Source: Bradyrhizobium iriomotense (lineage in GTDB: Bacteria; Pseudomonadota; Alphaproteobacteria; Rhizobiales; Xanthobacteraceae). Taken from it: a stretch of DNA of 64,000 nt. This document shows, piece by piece, positions 45,911 to 54,500 of the stretch. Numbering within the stretch: position 1 is the first letter of the stretch; each line of letters opens with the position of its first letter. Both the position numbers and the translations under genes were made by a program. The DNA is taken from assembly GCF_018130765.1 (NCBI RefSeq), contig NZ_JAFCJZ010000003.1, positions 248,001 through 312,000 on the forward strand. Reading direction: 5' to 3'. Below the pieces are notes generated by a model. It made no database searches, was not told the DNA's origin, and saw only the letters and a list, made by a program, of their open reading frames with translations.

Positions 45911-46543
45911 ATGTCGAGCAGGACCGTCAAACAGCGGGTCGGCCCCGGTATCTACCTGCTTCGCTTCAAGACGCAGTACGAGCTGACGTCGACCTTCCTG
46001 CGCGTGCAGGAGCACTACGAGTCCCCCGAATTCCACGGCCGCGTGTTCTCGCTCGAGCAGTACATGGACTGGTACGCCGAGCAAAACGGTAACTTCACCT
46101 ACTACCAGGACTGGTCCGGCTTCAACGTGCCTTCGACGGCGTTCGCTCCGTTCTACTCCGGGGCGTTCGACCCGCTCTCGCGGAAGGAGAAGAGGCTGCT
46201 CGGCATGTTAGCGAGGTTGCGCGGACGCTTCTATGTGATCGGGATCTACCAGGGGGGCGGCAGCACCCTGAGGCACGAGCTCGCGCACGCGCTGTTCTTC
46301 ACCGATGCCGACTACCGCAAGCAGGTGCGCGAGGCGATGCGCTCCTACGATACGCGCGCGTTGGGGCGGCAGATCGCGAAGGCCGGCTATGCCCAACACG
46401 TCATCGAGGACGAGACCCAGGCCTATCTGATCGCGCCGTCGGGCAAGCTCGGCGCGGCATCGAAGGCGCTGCTGCCGCTGCGACGAAAGCTGAGGGCGCT
46501 GTTCCGCGAGCACGCGACGAAGCTGTCTGTGCCGGCGAGCTAG
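45911..46543 (+). CDS. Small zincin-like putative metalloprotease
   Basis: 210 residues. It contains RHELAHALFF with the HExxH zinc motif (His122, Glu123, His126) and, 40 residues on, VIEDETQAYLI with acidic residues that may supply the third ligand (gluzincin type). AGGGAG lies 9 to 14 bases before the ATG at 45911, which fixes the start. No signal peptide is visible, so it should be cytoplasmic. Its stop codon overlaps, on the opposite strand, that of the lipase-like gene (CTAG). The protein family is not known to me. Confidence 0.7.
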   Translation: MSSRTVKQRVGPGIYLLRFKTQYELTSTFLRVQEHYESPEFHGRVFSLEQYMDWYAEQNGNFTYYQDWSGFNVPSTAFAPFYSGAFDPLSRKEKRLLGMLARLRGRFYVIGIYQGGGSTLRHELAHALFFTDADYRKQVREAMRSYDTRALGRQIAKAGYAQHVIEDETQAYLIAPSGKLGAASKALLPLRRKLRALFREHATKLSVPAS

Positions 46544-47940
46544 GGGAAGCTGGTTCGGATGAATGCGATGGTTCTCGGCTGACGGAAATAATTGCAGTGC
46601 CAGACCTCTGAAGAATTGCCGAAATTCTCCACGCCCTGGATGGCGAGCGGGAAGCCCGTCGCTCCGAGGTCCGTCATTGAGGCGGTATCGACCACGAGAT
46701 CGTTGTCGCCGGGGAATATCTGGTCGGCGGCAAGATCGCCGGCGCGCAGTGCCCTGAAGTTCTTCCAGAACTGCCAGCCGGGATCCTCGGTCTCGAAATT
46801 CGACTGGACGACGAAATAGGCCGGCTGCGTCGTGCAGGGACCGAGGCGTAGCAGGTTAAGCTCGTAGTTGTTTTCGATCATGGATTGTCCGAACAGTCCC
46901 GGAATCAGGGCGACAAGACCGTCCAGGAGCGGCGTGTTCGCAAGGGTCCCGGTCACGGTCATCACCACCTCGACCAGCTTGCCGGCAACCCACAGGAACG
47001 GATTGGCGCCGCCGGCGAGCTGCAATGTCTTCTCGGCGAAGGTTCCGATATTGGAAATCAGACTTAGCGCGTGCTGGAGCTTGTCGGGGGCGGCAAGCGA
47101 GGTGCCGTGCAGCGGCGAGCCGGCAAAGACGACGCGTGTCGTGGCGGCGAGCGAGCGGCCGAAGGCCTCGAGCCACCACCGCACGATCAATCCGCCGCGG
47201 CTATGGGCGATGACGTCGATCTGTCCCGATGCATCGGCAAATGCGCGTCCGAGCTCGAGCGCATTCAGGACCGGGCTGACGGCAAGGGTCGCATGCTCGA
47301 ACACGAGGACCCGATCGTACTTTTCGGGGCCGTTCAGGGCCGCGTCGAGAAACGCCTGGCCGTCGGCCGTGGCCTCGAACTCGCCGATCATGTTGACGGC
47401 GTTGGAGAAGGTCCCATGGACAAACAACAGGGTACGACCGTTGAAGGGGCCATGGACATCGGCGGGGGCGATGACAAAGCTGGTCGGGCCACCATGCAGT
47501 TGCCGTATGTGGGAACGCAGCGACGCATCGATCGCGGAATTGAGACGCATATCGATCGCGCCGATCGCGGCGGCAGCCTTGTTGGGCTTGAGCCTCGGAA
47601 ACTCCCTGGTCAGGACCACCGTCTGGTCCGGGAGCGGCGGAGGCCCTCCGGCTCGCCGCGCCCGGCGGCGGCGCTGCGGCGCTTCCTCGCGGGCGGGAAC
47701 GCCGTCATACCAGCGCAGGACGCCGTTTTCCTCGACCAGCGAGGCCGCAAGGATCACGTCGTCGGATGTGTTGGCGGCGCGGCGCCGGCGGCGGCGCAGG
47801 CCGGCCACGGAATCCATCCTCTCGTCGTGATCGACATAGAGATGCTCGAACAAGTCGTCGTTGTCCTCGACCGCCTTGATCTGCGACAGAAAACGTCCGG
47901 GATCTTCCGCAACAAACTGTGACATGTTCGATGCCGTCAT
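46540..47940 (-). CDS. Lipase-like alpha/beta hydrolase, third gene of the CHAT operon
   Basis: 466 residues. Residues 1-160 are polar with two Arg-rich patches (about 49-54 and 90-96). The hydrolase domain follows: oxyanion loop FVHGTFSN (His175 region), nucleophile elbow IAHSRGG (Ser247), and a likely Asp/His pair at Asp414 or Asp418 (GDNDLVVD) and His448 (VWHCNYF). The layout matches lipase-like domains that I recall being attached to or near CHAT proteins. The start ATG overlaps the upstream stop (ATGA), so it is translationally coupled. Confidence 0.82.
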   Translation of the reverse strand: MTASNMSQFVAEDPGRFLSQIKAVEDNDDLFEHLYVDHDERMDSVAGLRRRRRRAANTSDDVILAASLVEENGVLRWYDGVPAREEAPQRRRRARRAGGPPPLPDQTVVLTREFPRLKPNKAAAAIGAIDMRLNSAIDASLRSHIRQLHGGPTSFVIAPADVHGPFNGRTLLFVHGTFSNAVNMIGEFEATADGQAFLDAALNGPEKYDRVLVFEHATLAVSPVLNALELGRAFADASGQIDVIAHSRGGLIVRWWLEAFGRSLAATTRVVFAGSPLHGTSLAAPDKLQHALSLISNIGTFAEKTLQLAGGANPFLWVAGKLVEVVMTVTGTLANTPLLDGLVALIPGLFGQSMIENNYELNLLRLGPCTTQPAYFVVQSNFETEDPGWQFWKNFRALRAGDLAADQIFPGDNDLVVDTASMTDLGATGFPLAIQGVENFGNSSEVWHCNYFRQPRTIAFIRTSFP

Positions 47941-49037
47941 TCGTTGATGATCGGAAGCGGGGTGACGTTCAGGGTTCGCGCGTGCTGGATGTCGAGCAGG
48001 CTGTCGAATTCCTTCGGGCTGCGCAGGTTGGCCCGTCCTTCGGTTTGCGCGTCCTTGAAGCCGTAGGCCCCGGTCAGGTAGGTGGCTTCCAGCATGACGA
48101 GATCGCCCGACGTCACATAGGCCATGATCTCCGCGTAACTCATCCTGGTGAGCCGCCAGCCGTAGGGATCGACGTAGCACAGGCCCGCATCGCGGGTCGT
48201 GGCGTCGCCGACGGTCGGTACCGTGGCGGGCACCTTCGCCACGCCCACGAAGTCGTCATGCGCCTCCTCGGACCTCCAATAGCCTACGAAGGCATGACCG
48301 GTGAGCAGAACCACGACCGGGAAGATGCCGACATATTCGAGGCACGAGGCGAGCAGCAGTGCGAGGTCGATGCAGGTGCCGGTGTTGGAGGCGACGATCT
48401 CGCTCGGCGTGCGCAGCCGCTGCGTCTGCTCCGAATAGGCCGGAGGAGGGTTGATATATTGGAGGCGATATTCGTTCACGAGCGCGGTCCAGATGGACTG
48501 GACCTGGCGATCGACCGCGTGCCGGTCATCCTGTTGATACCCGTCGAACCCCGCGCCGGGATCGTCGAGGATACCGATCAGGTAGCGCCGCGAAGCGTTG
48601 ATGATCTTCAGGATCGCCGGATCTCTCGGCAGCACGAAGGAGGGCAGCCAGGGATTGTTCTTGGTGTCGTCGAGCCATTCGTCCACGGGGATCAACGTGA
48701 CGCGTCTCGTGTCCTCGAAAGCCGTCTCTCCCCCGCAGGTCACCTTGACGTAAACGGCGGACTGCACACGTTCGTGCAATGAGCGGCTCAAGCTGGCCGT
48801 GAGAGGGATGATCACGTTGGAAGACAGCGGCAGCTGCACTTCCGTCATGACCGGGATCGTGTAGCGGTAGGGGTAGTTCTCGGCGCCGACACAGAGTTCG
48901 ACTTGAATGTAGATCGCTTCCACCGGCTTCTGGGTCAGCCGTGTCAGCGTCAATTTGTCGAGCAAGGGTCTGTTGTTGTGCAGCAGGGAGTAGTTGATTT
49001 CCTCCGCCACTTCCAGGTCGACCTGGATCGGGATCAT
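47937..49037 (-). CDS. Transglutaminase-like cysteine protease-fold protein, second gene of the CHAT operon
   Basis: 366 residues. An N-terminal beta-rich domain (about 1-120; EVQLPLSSNVIIPLTASLS) is followed by helices and a transglutaminase-like core with the full Cys-His-Asp set: Cys222 in NTGTCIDLALLLASCLEY, His248 in LTGHAFVGYW and Asp290 in CYVDPYGW. Such folds act as proteases or acyl transferases. ATG 49037 overlaps the stop of the CHAT gene, and its own stop overlaps the next start. No signal peptide is seen. Confidence 0.82.
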   Translation of the reverse strand: MIPIQVDLEVAEEINYSLLHNNRPLLDKLTLTRLTQKPVEAIYIQVELCVGAENYPYRYTIPVMTEVQLPLSSNVIIPLTASLSRSLHERVQSAVYVKVTCGGETAFEDTRRVTLIPVDEWLDDTKNNPWLPSFVLPRDPAILKIINASRRYLIGILDDPGAGFDGYQQDDRHAVDRQVQSIWTALVNEYRLQYINPPPAYSEQTQRLRTPSEIVASNTGTCIDLALLLASCLEYVGIFPVVVLLTGHAFVGYWRSEEAHDDFVGVAKVPATVPTVGDATTRDAGLCYVDPYGWRLTRMSYAEIMAYVTSGDLVMLEATYLTGAYGFKDAQTEGRANLRSPKEFDSLLDIQHARTLNVTPLPIINE

Positions 49038-50260
49038 CTGGCTGCCCTCTTTTTTCGGGGAGACGCCTTCTTGACGGAACGCGATCCCGGTGCCGACTTC
49101 CTGATCGACTCGCTGCCGGGCGCGAAGATGCTTCGTCCCATCCAGATCACGATCGACGTGCCATGCACCTTGTCCGAAGGCATCGCCTCCCACGCCTTGA
49201 GGAATGCATCCGGGATCGAAAGGGTCAATTTCTCCGTTCCGTGAAACCAGTTCCAGTAGAAGGCCTGGAAGAACAGCTCGGCCACCTCGTCGTCGATCTC
49301 GTCGAGAAATCCGAGAGCGACGTGGGCCTTGTTTTTCACCAGTTCGCGCGCGATACGCGCGCCGGAATAATAGAGATTGAGCGTGACGATACGGGGTGGC
49401 GTCGGACCCACCAGGATCTTGGCGAGGTCGCCGTAGGGAACGGGCAGCTCGCTCTCATGACCTTCGCGAAGGATCATTCCATCCGGCAGCCGTCCGGTGG
49501 AGTCGACGAGCGTGTCGAACAGCGGCTTGTTCTTGTCTTTCATGTCCACATAGAAATCGTCGACGATCCACGCGGCCTGATGGGTATCTATCCCTGTGAC
49601 GTGGATCGCCTCCCATTTCGAGCCGTGGATTTTCTTGGCGAGCTCGCTTGTCTGCGGCGTGCGGAGGATCGTCCAGTAGTCTTCGTCATCCGGTCGGTTG
49701 GGCGCACCGACTGCGACGCTGATGCGGTTTTCCTCGTCCGAGAATTCGTACTTGTCCCTGAAGCGTCCGGGCGCGCTCTCGACGAAGAGGACGCCGGTCG
49801 GCGGGTGTGGCCTGACCTGCGCCAGCCCGTTGTCGAACAGGCGGGTGATCAAGGTGCTGTGGTAACGGCCTTCCGCGCGCGTGCCGGCACTGAGCAGGTA
49901 CTCCCAGGGAATTTCGCAGGCTGCTTCGTGGATCGCGCATGTCCGCGCATCCGAGCGTTCCCAATCATGCACCTCGATCTCGATACGTTCGGCTGTCGCC
50001 AGCTCGCGCAAACGCTCGGAGGTCACGCCTACGCTTGCGAGGGCCTTGACGGCGCGCTCGGCGACGGATTTGCGCAATTCGGTATCGGAGGCCCAGCGCG
50101 AGCGTGCCCGTAGGAGATAGGTCCACTCTTGCGCTATGCGCGCGAGCAGCTCGGGATGCTTGATGTGTGTGTCTTCGACGCCTGCGGCACGAATGGTGGC
50201 GATACGCTTGTCAGGCGGCGAATTGCCGCGCGGACGCGTACTCCCTGATTTCTTGGCCAT
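49034..50260 (-). CDS. Degenerate CHAT-domain (caspase-like) protein, first gene of the operon
   Basis: 408 residues. The C-terminal 290 residues follow the CHAT outline: EIPWEYLL (116-123), strand KWEAIHVTG (215-223), and the strand IVTLNLYYSG (291-300) followed by ARELVKNKAHVALGF. In active CHAT proteases the second and third sites read H-x-x-G-H-G and L-N-A-C-x-S/T-G. Here they are IHVTGID and LNLYYSG, so the Cys and probably the catalytic His are gone. The N- and C-termini are basic. GGGGGGAG precedes ATG 50260. Confidence 0.75.
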   Translation of the reverse strand: MAKKSGSTRPRGNSPPDKRIATIRAAGVEDTHIKHPELLARIAQEWTYLLRARSRWASDTELRKSVAERAVKALASVGVTSERLRELATAERIEIEVHDWERSDARTCAIHEAACEIPWEYLLSAGTRAEGRYHSTLITRLFDNGLAQVRPHPPTGVLFVESAPGRFRDKYEFSDEENRISVAVGAPNRPDDEDYWTILRTPQTSELAKKIHGSKWEAIHVTGIDTHQAAWIVDDFYVDMKDKNKPLFDTLVDSTGRLPDGMILREGHESELPVPYGDLAKILVGPTPPRIVTLNLYYSGARIARELVKNKAHVALGFLDEIDDEVAELFFQAFYWNWFHGTEKLTLSIPDAFLKAWEAMPSDKVHGTSIVIWMGRSIFAPGSESIRKSAPGSRSVKKASPRKKRAAR

Positions 50261-50285
50261 CGAGCTCCCCCCAACTCCCGGCACA

Positions 50286-50308
50286 CCGAGCACTTTGCTT
50301 GTGCTCGG
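50286..50308 (-). promoter_or_regulatory. Hairpin in the leader of the CHAT operon
   Basis: A perfect 8-bp inverted repeat, CCGAGCAC and GTGCTCGG, with a 7-base loop, ends 26 bases before the CHAT start codon. It may be a repressor site or an mRNA stem that controls translation. Confidence 0.45.
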
Positions 50309-50445
50309 GGTCCCCAAGCTACACGTTTAGATAGCGCGTGTCCGCAAAATAAACCGTGCGTGTGCGCTTTCCCCCGGGCGTTGATGCAACGTTCGAGATT
50401 TGGGCCCGCGAGCCGTATCCCGGTAAGCCAGATCCCAGGAGTTTG

Positions 50446-50472
50446 TTGACGAGACCTAATCATTTGTACATT
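50446..50472 (+). promoter_or_regulatory. Putative sigma-70 promoter of the extradiol dioxygenase gene
   Basis: TTGACG (50446-50451) and TACATT (50467-50472) are separated by 15 bases. The -10 overlaps a large palindrome. The gene starts 128 bases downstream. Confidence 0.4.
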
Positions 50473-50483
50473 AGTACAAATGA
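50460..50483. promoter_or_regulatory. Palindromic operator A
   Basis: Arms TCATTTGTAC (50460-50469) and GTACAAATGA (50474-50483) are exact reverse complements around ATTA. The half-site CATTTGTAC fits CRTTYGTAY, shared with the two operators near 55.6 and 55.8 kb, though the spacing differs. It covers the presumed -10 of the dioxygenase promoter. Confidence 0.6.
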
Positions 50484-50599
50484 ACCGGCGGCTTTAGCGC
50501 CGCTCGGGCGTGCGAGCGCGTTGCGGCCCTGTGCCCGATTGCGCGATCCGGCGAACGGATCGCAAGCCACGCCTTAATGGACAAGCCCTGGAGGAAAGC

Positions 50600-51565
50600 A
50601 TGCAGCCCGAACCGATCCTCGATCTCGCCCATCTCGGTCACATGGAACTGCTGACGCCGAAGCCTGACGAGAGCCTGAAATTCTTCGTCGACGTCATGGG
50701 CATGACCGTCAGCGGGCAGAAGGGCGAGTCCGTCTACTTGCGCGGCTGGGACGATTACGAGCGCTATTCGCTCAAGCTCACGGCGTCGAAGACGTCAGGC
50801 ATGGAGCACATGGCGCTGCGTGCGCGCAGCCAGCAGGCGCTGGAACGCCGCGTCGCCGCCCTCAAGGGCTCCGGCTTCGACATCGGCTGGATCGACGGCG
50901 ACATGGGGCAGGGGCCGACCTTCCGCTGCCGCGACCCTGATGGCCACATCGTCGAGCTCTATTACGAGACCGAATGGTATCAGGCGCCGCCGGAGCTGAA
51001 GCCCGCATTGAAGAACCAGGCGCAGCGTTTTCCCGCGCGCGGCGTCAATGTCCGCCGCCTCGATCACCTCAACTGCCTCGCCGTCGACATCAAGGCCAAC
51101 CGCGAGTTCTTCGAGAATTATCTCGGCTGCCGGCTCACCGAGCAGATCGTGCTCAACGACGGCCGGGAAGCTGCGATGTGGCTGACGATGTCGAACAAGA
51201 GCTACGACTTCGCCTATTCGCTGGACCATTCCGGCGTGCCTGGCCGCTTCCACCACGTTACCTACGCGCTCGACAGCCGCGAGGAGATTTTGCGCGCTGC
51301 AGATATCTTCCTGGAGAACGGCGTGCATATCGAGACCGGCCCGCACAAGCACGCGATCCAGCAGACCTTCTTCCTCTACGTCTACGAACCCGGCGGCAAC
51401 CGCGTCGAGGTCGCCAATGCCGGCGCGCGCCTGATCCTCGCGCCTGACTGGAAGCCGATCGTATGGACGGAAGAGGAGCGCAAGAAGGGCCAGGCCTGGG
51501 GCCTGAAGACGATCGAGTCCTTCCACACCCACGGCACGCCGCCGGTGGAGGTGAAGCACTCTTAA
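50600..51565 (+). CDS. Extradiol ring-cleavage dioxygenase (catechol 2,3-dioxygenase-like, two VOC domains)
   Basis: 321 residues with two tandem VOC modules (about 8-125 and 152-285). Probable Fe ligands are His156 (RRLDHLNC), a His in RFHHV (218 or 219) and Glu270 (EPGGNRVEVANAG), the type I extradiol pattern. GGAGG precedes ATG 50600. A Fe(II) enzyme of this class opens catechols or hydroxylated N-heterocycles next to a hydroxyl group. The gene converges on the large hydroxylase gene, with overlapping stops (TTAA). Confidence 0.87.
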   Translation: MQPEPILDLAHLGHMELLTPKPDESLKFFVDVMGMTVSGQKGESVYLRGWDDYERYSLKLTASKTSGMEHMALRARSQQALERRVAALKGSGFDIGWIDGDMGQGPTFRCRDPDGHIVELYYETEWYQAPPELKPALKNQAQRFPARGVNVRRLDHLNCLAVDIKANREFFENYLGCRLTEQIVLNDGREAAMWLTMSNKSYDFAYSLDHSGVPGRFHHVTYALDSREEILRAADIFLENGVHIETGPHKHAIQQTFFLYVYEPGGNRVEVANAGARLILAPDWKPIVWTEEERKKGQAWGLKTIESFHTHGTPPVEVKHS

Positions 51566-54500
51566 TGTGCTGAGGCGCGCAGGCGTGCGATCGTCTCGCG
51601 CACGCCGGTCCAGGCCGGCTTGCCCGGCGCGAACTGGCCGCGCAGGAAAGTGACGAGCTCCTCGATCTGGGTGTCGCTCATGCTGTTCCTGAACGCCGGC
51701 ATGTAGCCGAGATCGCTGGAGACCGGCTCGGTGATGCCGTGCAGGATCACCTGCACGAGATTGTCCGATGTGGCGCTGTGCAGATTGCTGTTGAGTGCGA
51801 GCGAGGGACGGCTGCCGAACAGCGGCAGGCCGCCGACCTCATGGCACACGGCGCAGGCGCCTTGATAGAGGCGCGCGCCGGTGGAGGAGGCGACGGTGAC
51901 CTGCGTCGCGCTTTCCAGCCGTGCCGCAACCGCGTCCGGCGTCTCGGCTGCGGTGTCGTTGAATGAATTGAGATAGACCGCCATCGCACGGATGTCCTGG
52001 TCAGGCAGGGCCTTGAGGTCCCTGACGATTGGTGCCATCGGGCCGGCGGCGACGCCGTGATAGCGCGAATGGCCGGTGCGCAAATAAGCGTAGAGCTCGT
52101 CCTCGCTCCACGGGATCGGCGCCTGTGAGAGCGAGGTCAGCGGCGGCGCTTCCCAGCCTTCGGCAAAGCCGCCGGCGAGATAGGCGTTGCGCTGCTCGGC
52201 GCCGAGCGCGTTGCGCGGGGAATGGCAGGCGCTGCAATGGCCGAGGCTCTCGACGAGATAGGCGCCGCGATTCCACGCCTCGGATTTGGCGGGGTCGGGC
52301 TTGAATTCGCTCGTCTCGTGGAACAGCGCATTCCAGCCCGCAAGCAGCGGACGGAGATTGAACGGGGAGGCGAGCGTGTTCGCGGGCGTCGTCGCGCGCA
52401 CCGCGGGCTGGGCCATCAGGTAGGCGTAGAGCGCCTGCATGTCGGCGTCGCTGGTCTTGGCGAAATGCGTGAAGGGGAAGGCGGGGTAGAGCTGGCGGCC
52501 GTCGCGATGCAGGCCATCGCGCATCGCGCGTTCGAAGGCGGGATAGGACCAGGCGCCGATGCCGGTCTCGACATCGGGCGTGATGTTGGTTGAATAGATC
52601 GTGCCGAACGGCGTCTCCAGCGCGCGGCCGCCGGCGTTGAGCGCGCCGTTAAAGCTGGTGTGGCACTCCGCGCAATTGCCCAGCGCCGCAAGCTGCTGGC
52701 CGCGCGCGATCGTCGCGGCGGAATAGACTGACGCATCGGGCCGTGCGATCGGCGCAATGGCGCGTCCCGGCAGAAGCGCGGCGCCGACGCCGATAGCTGC
52801 GGTGCAGACGGCGGCGATCGTTGCGAAGATGCCGGCGCGCTTGGCGAAGGGATTTTCCCAGACGCGCGACGGAGGCGGGGCTGCGGGCGCGGGCAGGCCC
52901 TGCGGTGTCGCCAGTGCCTCGCCGTGCAATCCCCTGAGGATACGTTCGGGCGTGAACGGCGGCTCGCGAAAGCGCACGCCAGTGGCATCGAAGATCGCGT
53001 TCGCGATCGCCGCCGCACTCGGCACCGAAGCGGACTCGCCGACGCCGAGCGGCGGCTGGTCCTGCCGCGGCAGCAAGAGCACGTCGATCTTGGGCGCGTC
53101 GGGGAAGGGGATGATCGGATAGGCGCCCCATTCGCGCGCCGCCACCGCGCCGCGCTCGAACGAGACCTCCTCCATCAGCGCTCGGCTGGTGGACTGGATG
53201 ACATTGCCGTGGATCTGGTGGCGGACGCCGTCCGGATTGATCATCAGGCCGGAGTCCTGGCCGGCGACAACGCGCGTCACGCTGACATCGCCGGTCGACT
53301 TGTTCACCGCGACGTCTGTGACCCACGCCGACCACGCCGCGCCAAAGCCCGGAAACTTGCTGTGGACGTAGAGTGCATAGGCAAAGCCGCGCCCGTGCAC
53401 GATGTCGCCATCCTTCTCCTCGCGGCCCGGGCGCGGCGTCCAGCCCGCGCGCTCGGCGACCGCATTGACGAGATCGACGGCGCGCTGGTCTTTCAGATAG
53501 CGCAGGCGATATTCGATCGGGTCGACGCCGGCCTCGGTCGCGGCCTCGTCGATATAGGATTCATGCGCAAACGTGTTCGGCAGCGCCGAGACGCCGCGAA
53601 ACCAGGAGGCGCGCACGATCGGCGCCATGTCGTGGGCAACGACACGCATATGATCGTAATCGTAAGGCGGGATCGCGGTGCGATCGCCCATCTGCAGCAC
53701 GGCGGGATCGGGTGAGATGCGACCGGTCAGCAGCAGCGCCAGCGTCGGGGCGGCGTTCGAGGGATAGCGCGTGGCGAGATCGTAGGCGGCGATGCCGCCG
53801 TTGGCATCGAGCCCGCCATTGACGTCGATGAGCTGCGCGGTGCCCTTGGGCTCCCAGGCATGCTCCTGCTCGCGCGTCAATTGCACGCGCACGGGCCGGC
53901 CGACCGCGCGCGACAGCAGCAGGGCATCCGCGGTGACGTCGTCGGCGCAATTGCGGCCGTAGCAGCCGGCGGCCTCCAGCCGGATGACCTCGATCTCGCT
54001 CTCGGGACGCTCGATCAGCAGCGCCAGATCGCTGCGCAGCACATGCGGATTCTGCGTGCCGGACCAGACGCGGATATTGCCGTCCTGGAAATCGGCGACC
54101 GCGCATGAGGGGCCGATCGAGGCGTGCATCTGATACGGCCAGACGTAGGTGCGCTGCATTGGCCTGGCCGCGCCGGCAATGGCAGCATCGACGTTGCCCT
54201 TGTCGATCAGCGTGCGCGGCGTCGACGGATTGGCGCGCAGCGCGGTCTCGACATCTGAGAGGTCGGTGAGGGAGGGCGTTGGCTTCCAGCTCAGCTTGAG
54301 CTGTTCGGCGGCGCGAATCGCATTCTCTTCGCGCTCGGCAACGACACCGACGAAATCGCCGATGTGCACGACGGCGATGATGCCGGGGATGTCGCGCACC
54401 GAGGATTCATCGACCGCGAGCAGGCTGGTGCCGACGAACGGGCCGGCATCGACGCCGGCATAGGGCGGGCGCACCACGCGGCCGTGCAGCATGCCCGGCA

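Noticed and set aside
47071..48782. Plus-strand frames of 283 and 287 codons beneath the CHAT operon
   Set aside because: They are antisense to genes whose catalytic motifs are clear, and show shadow composition.
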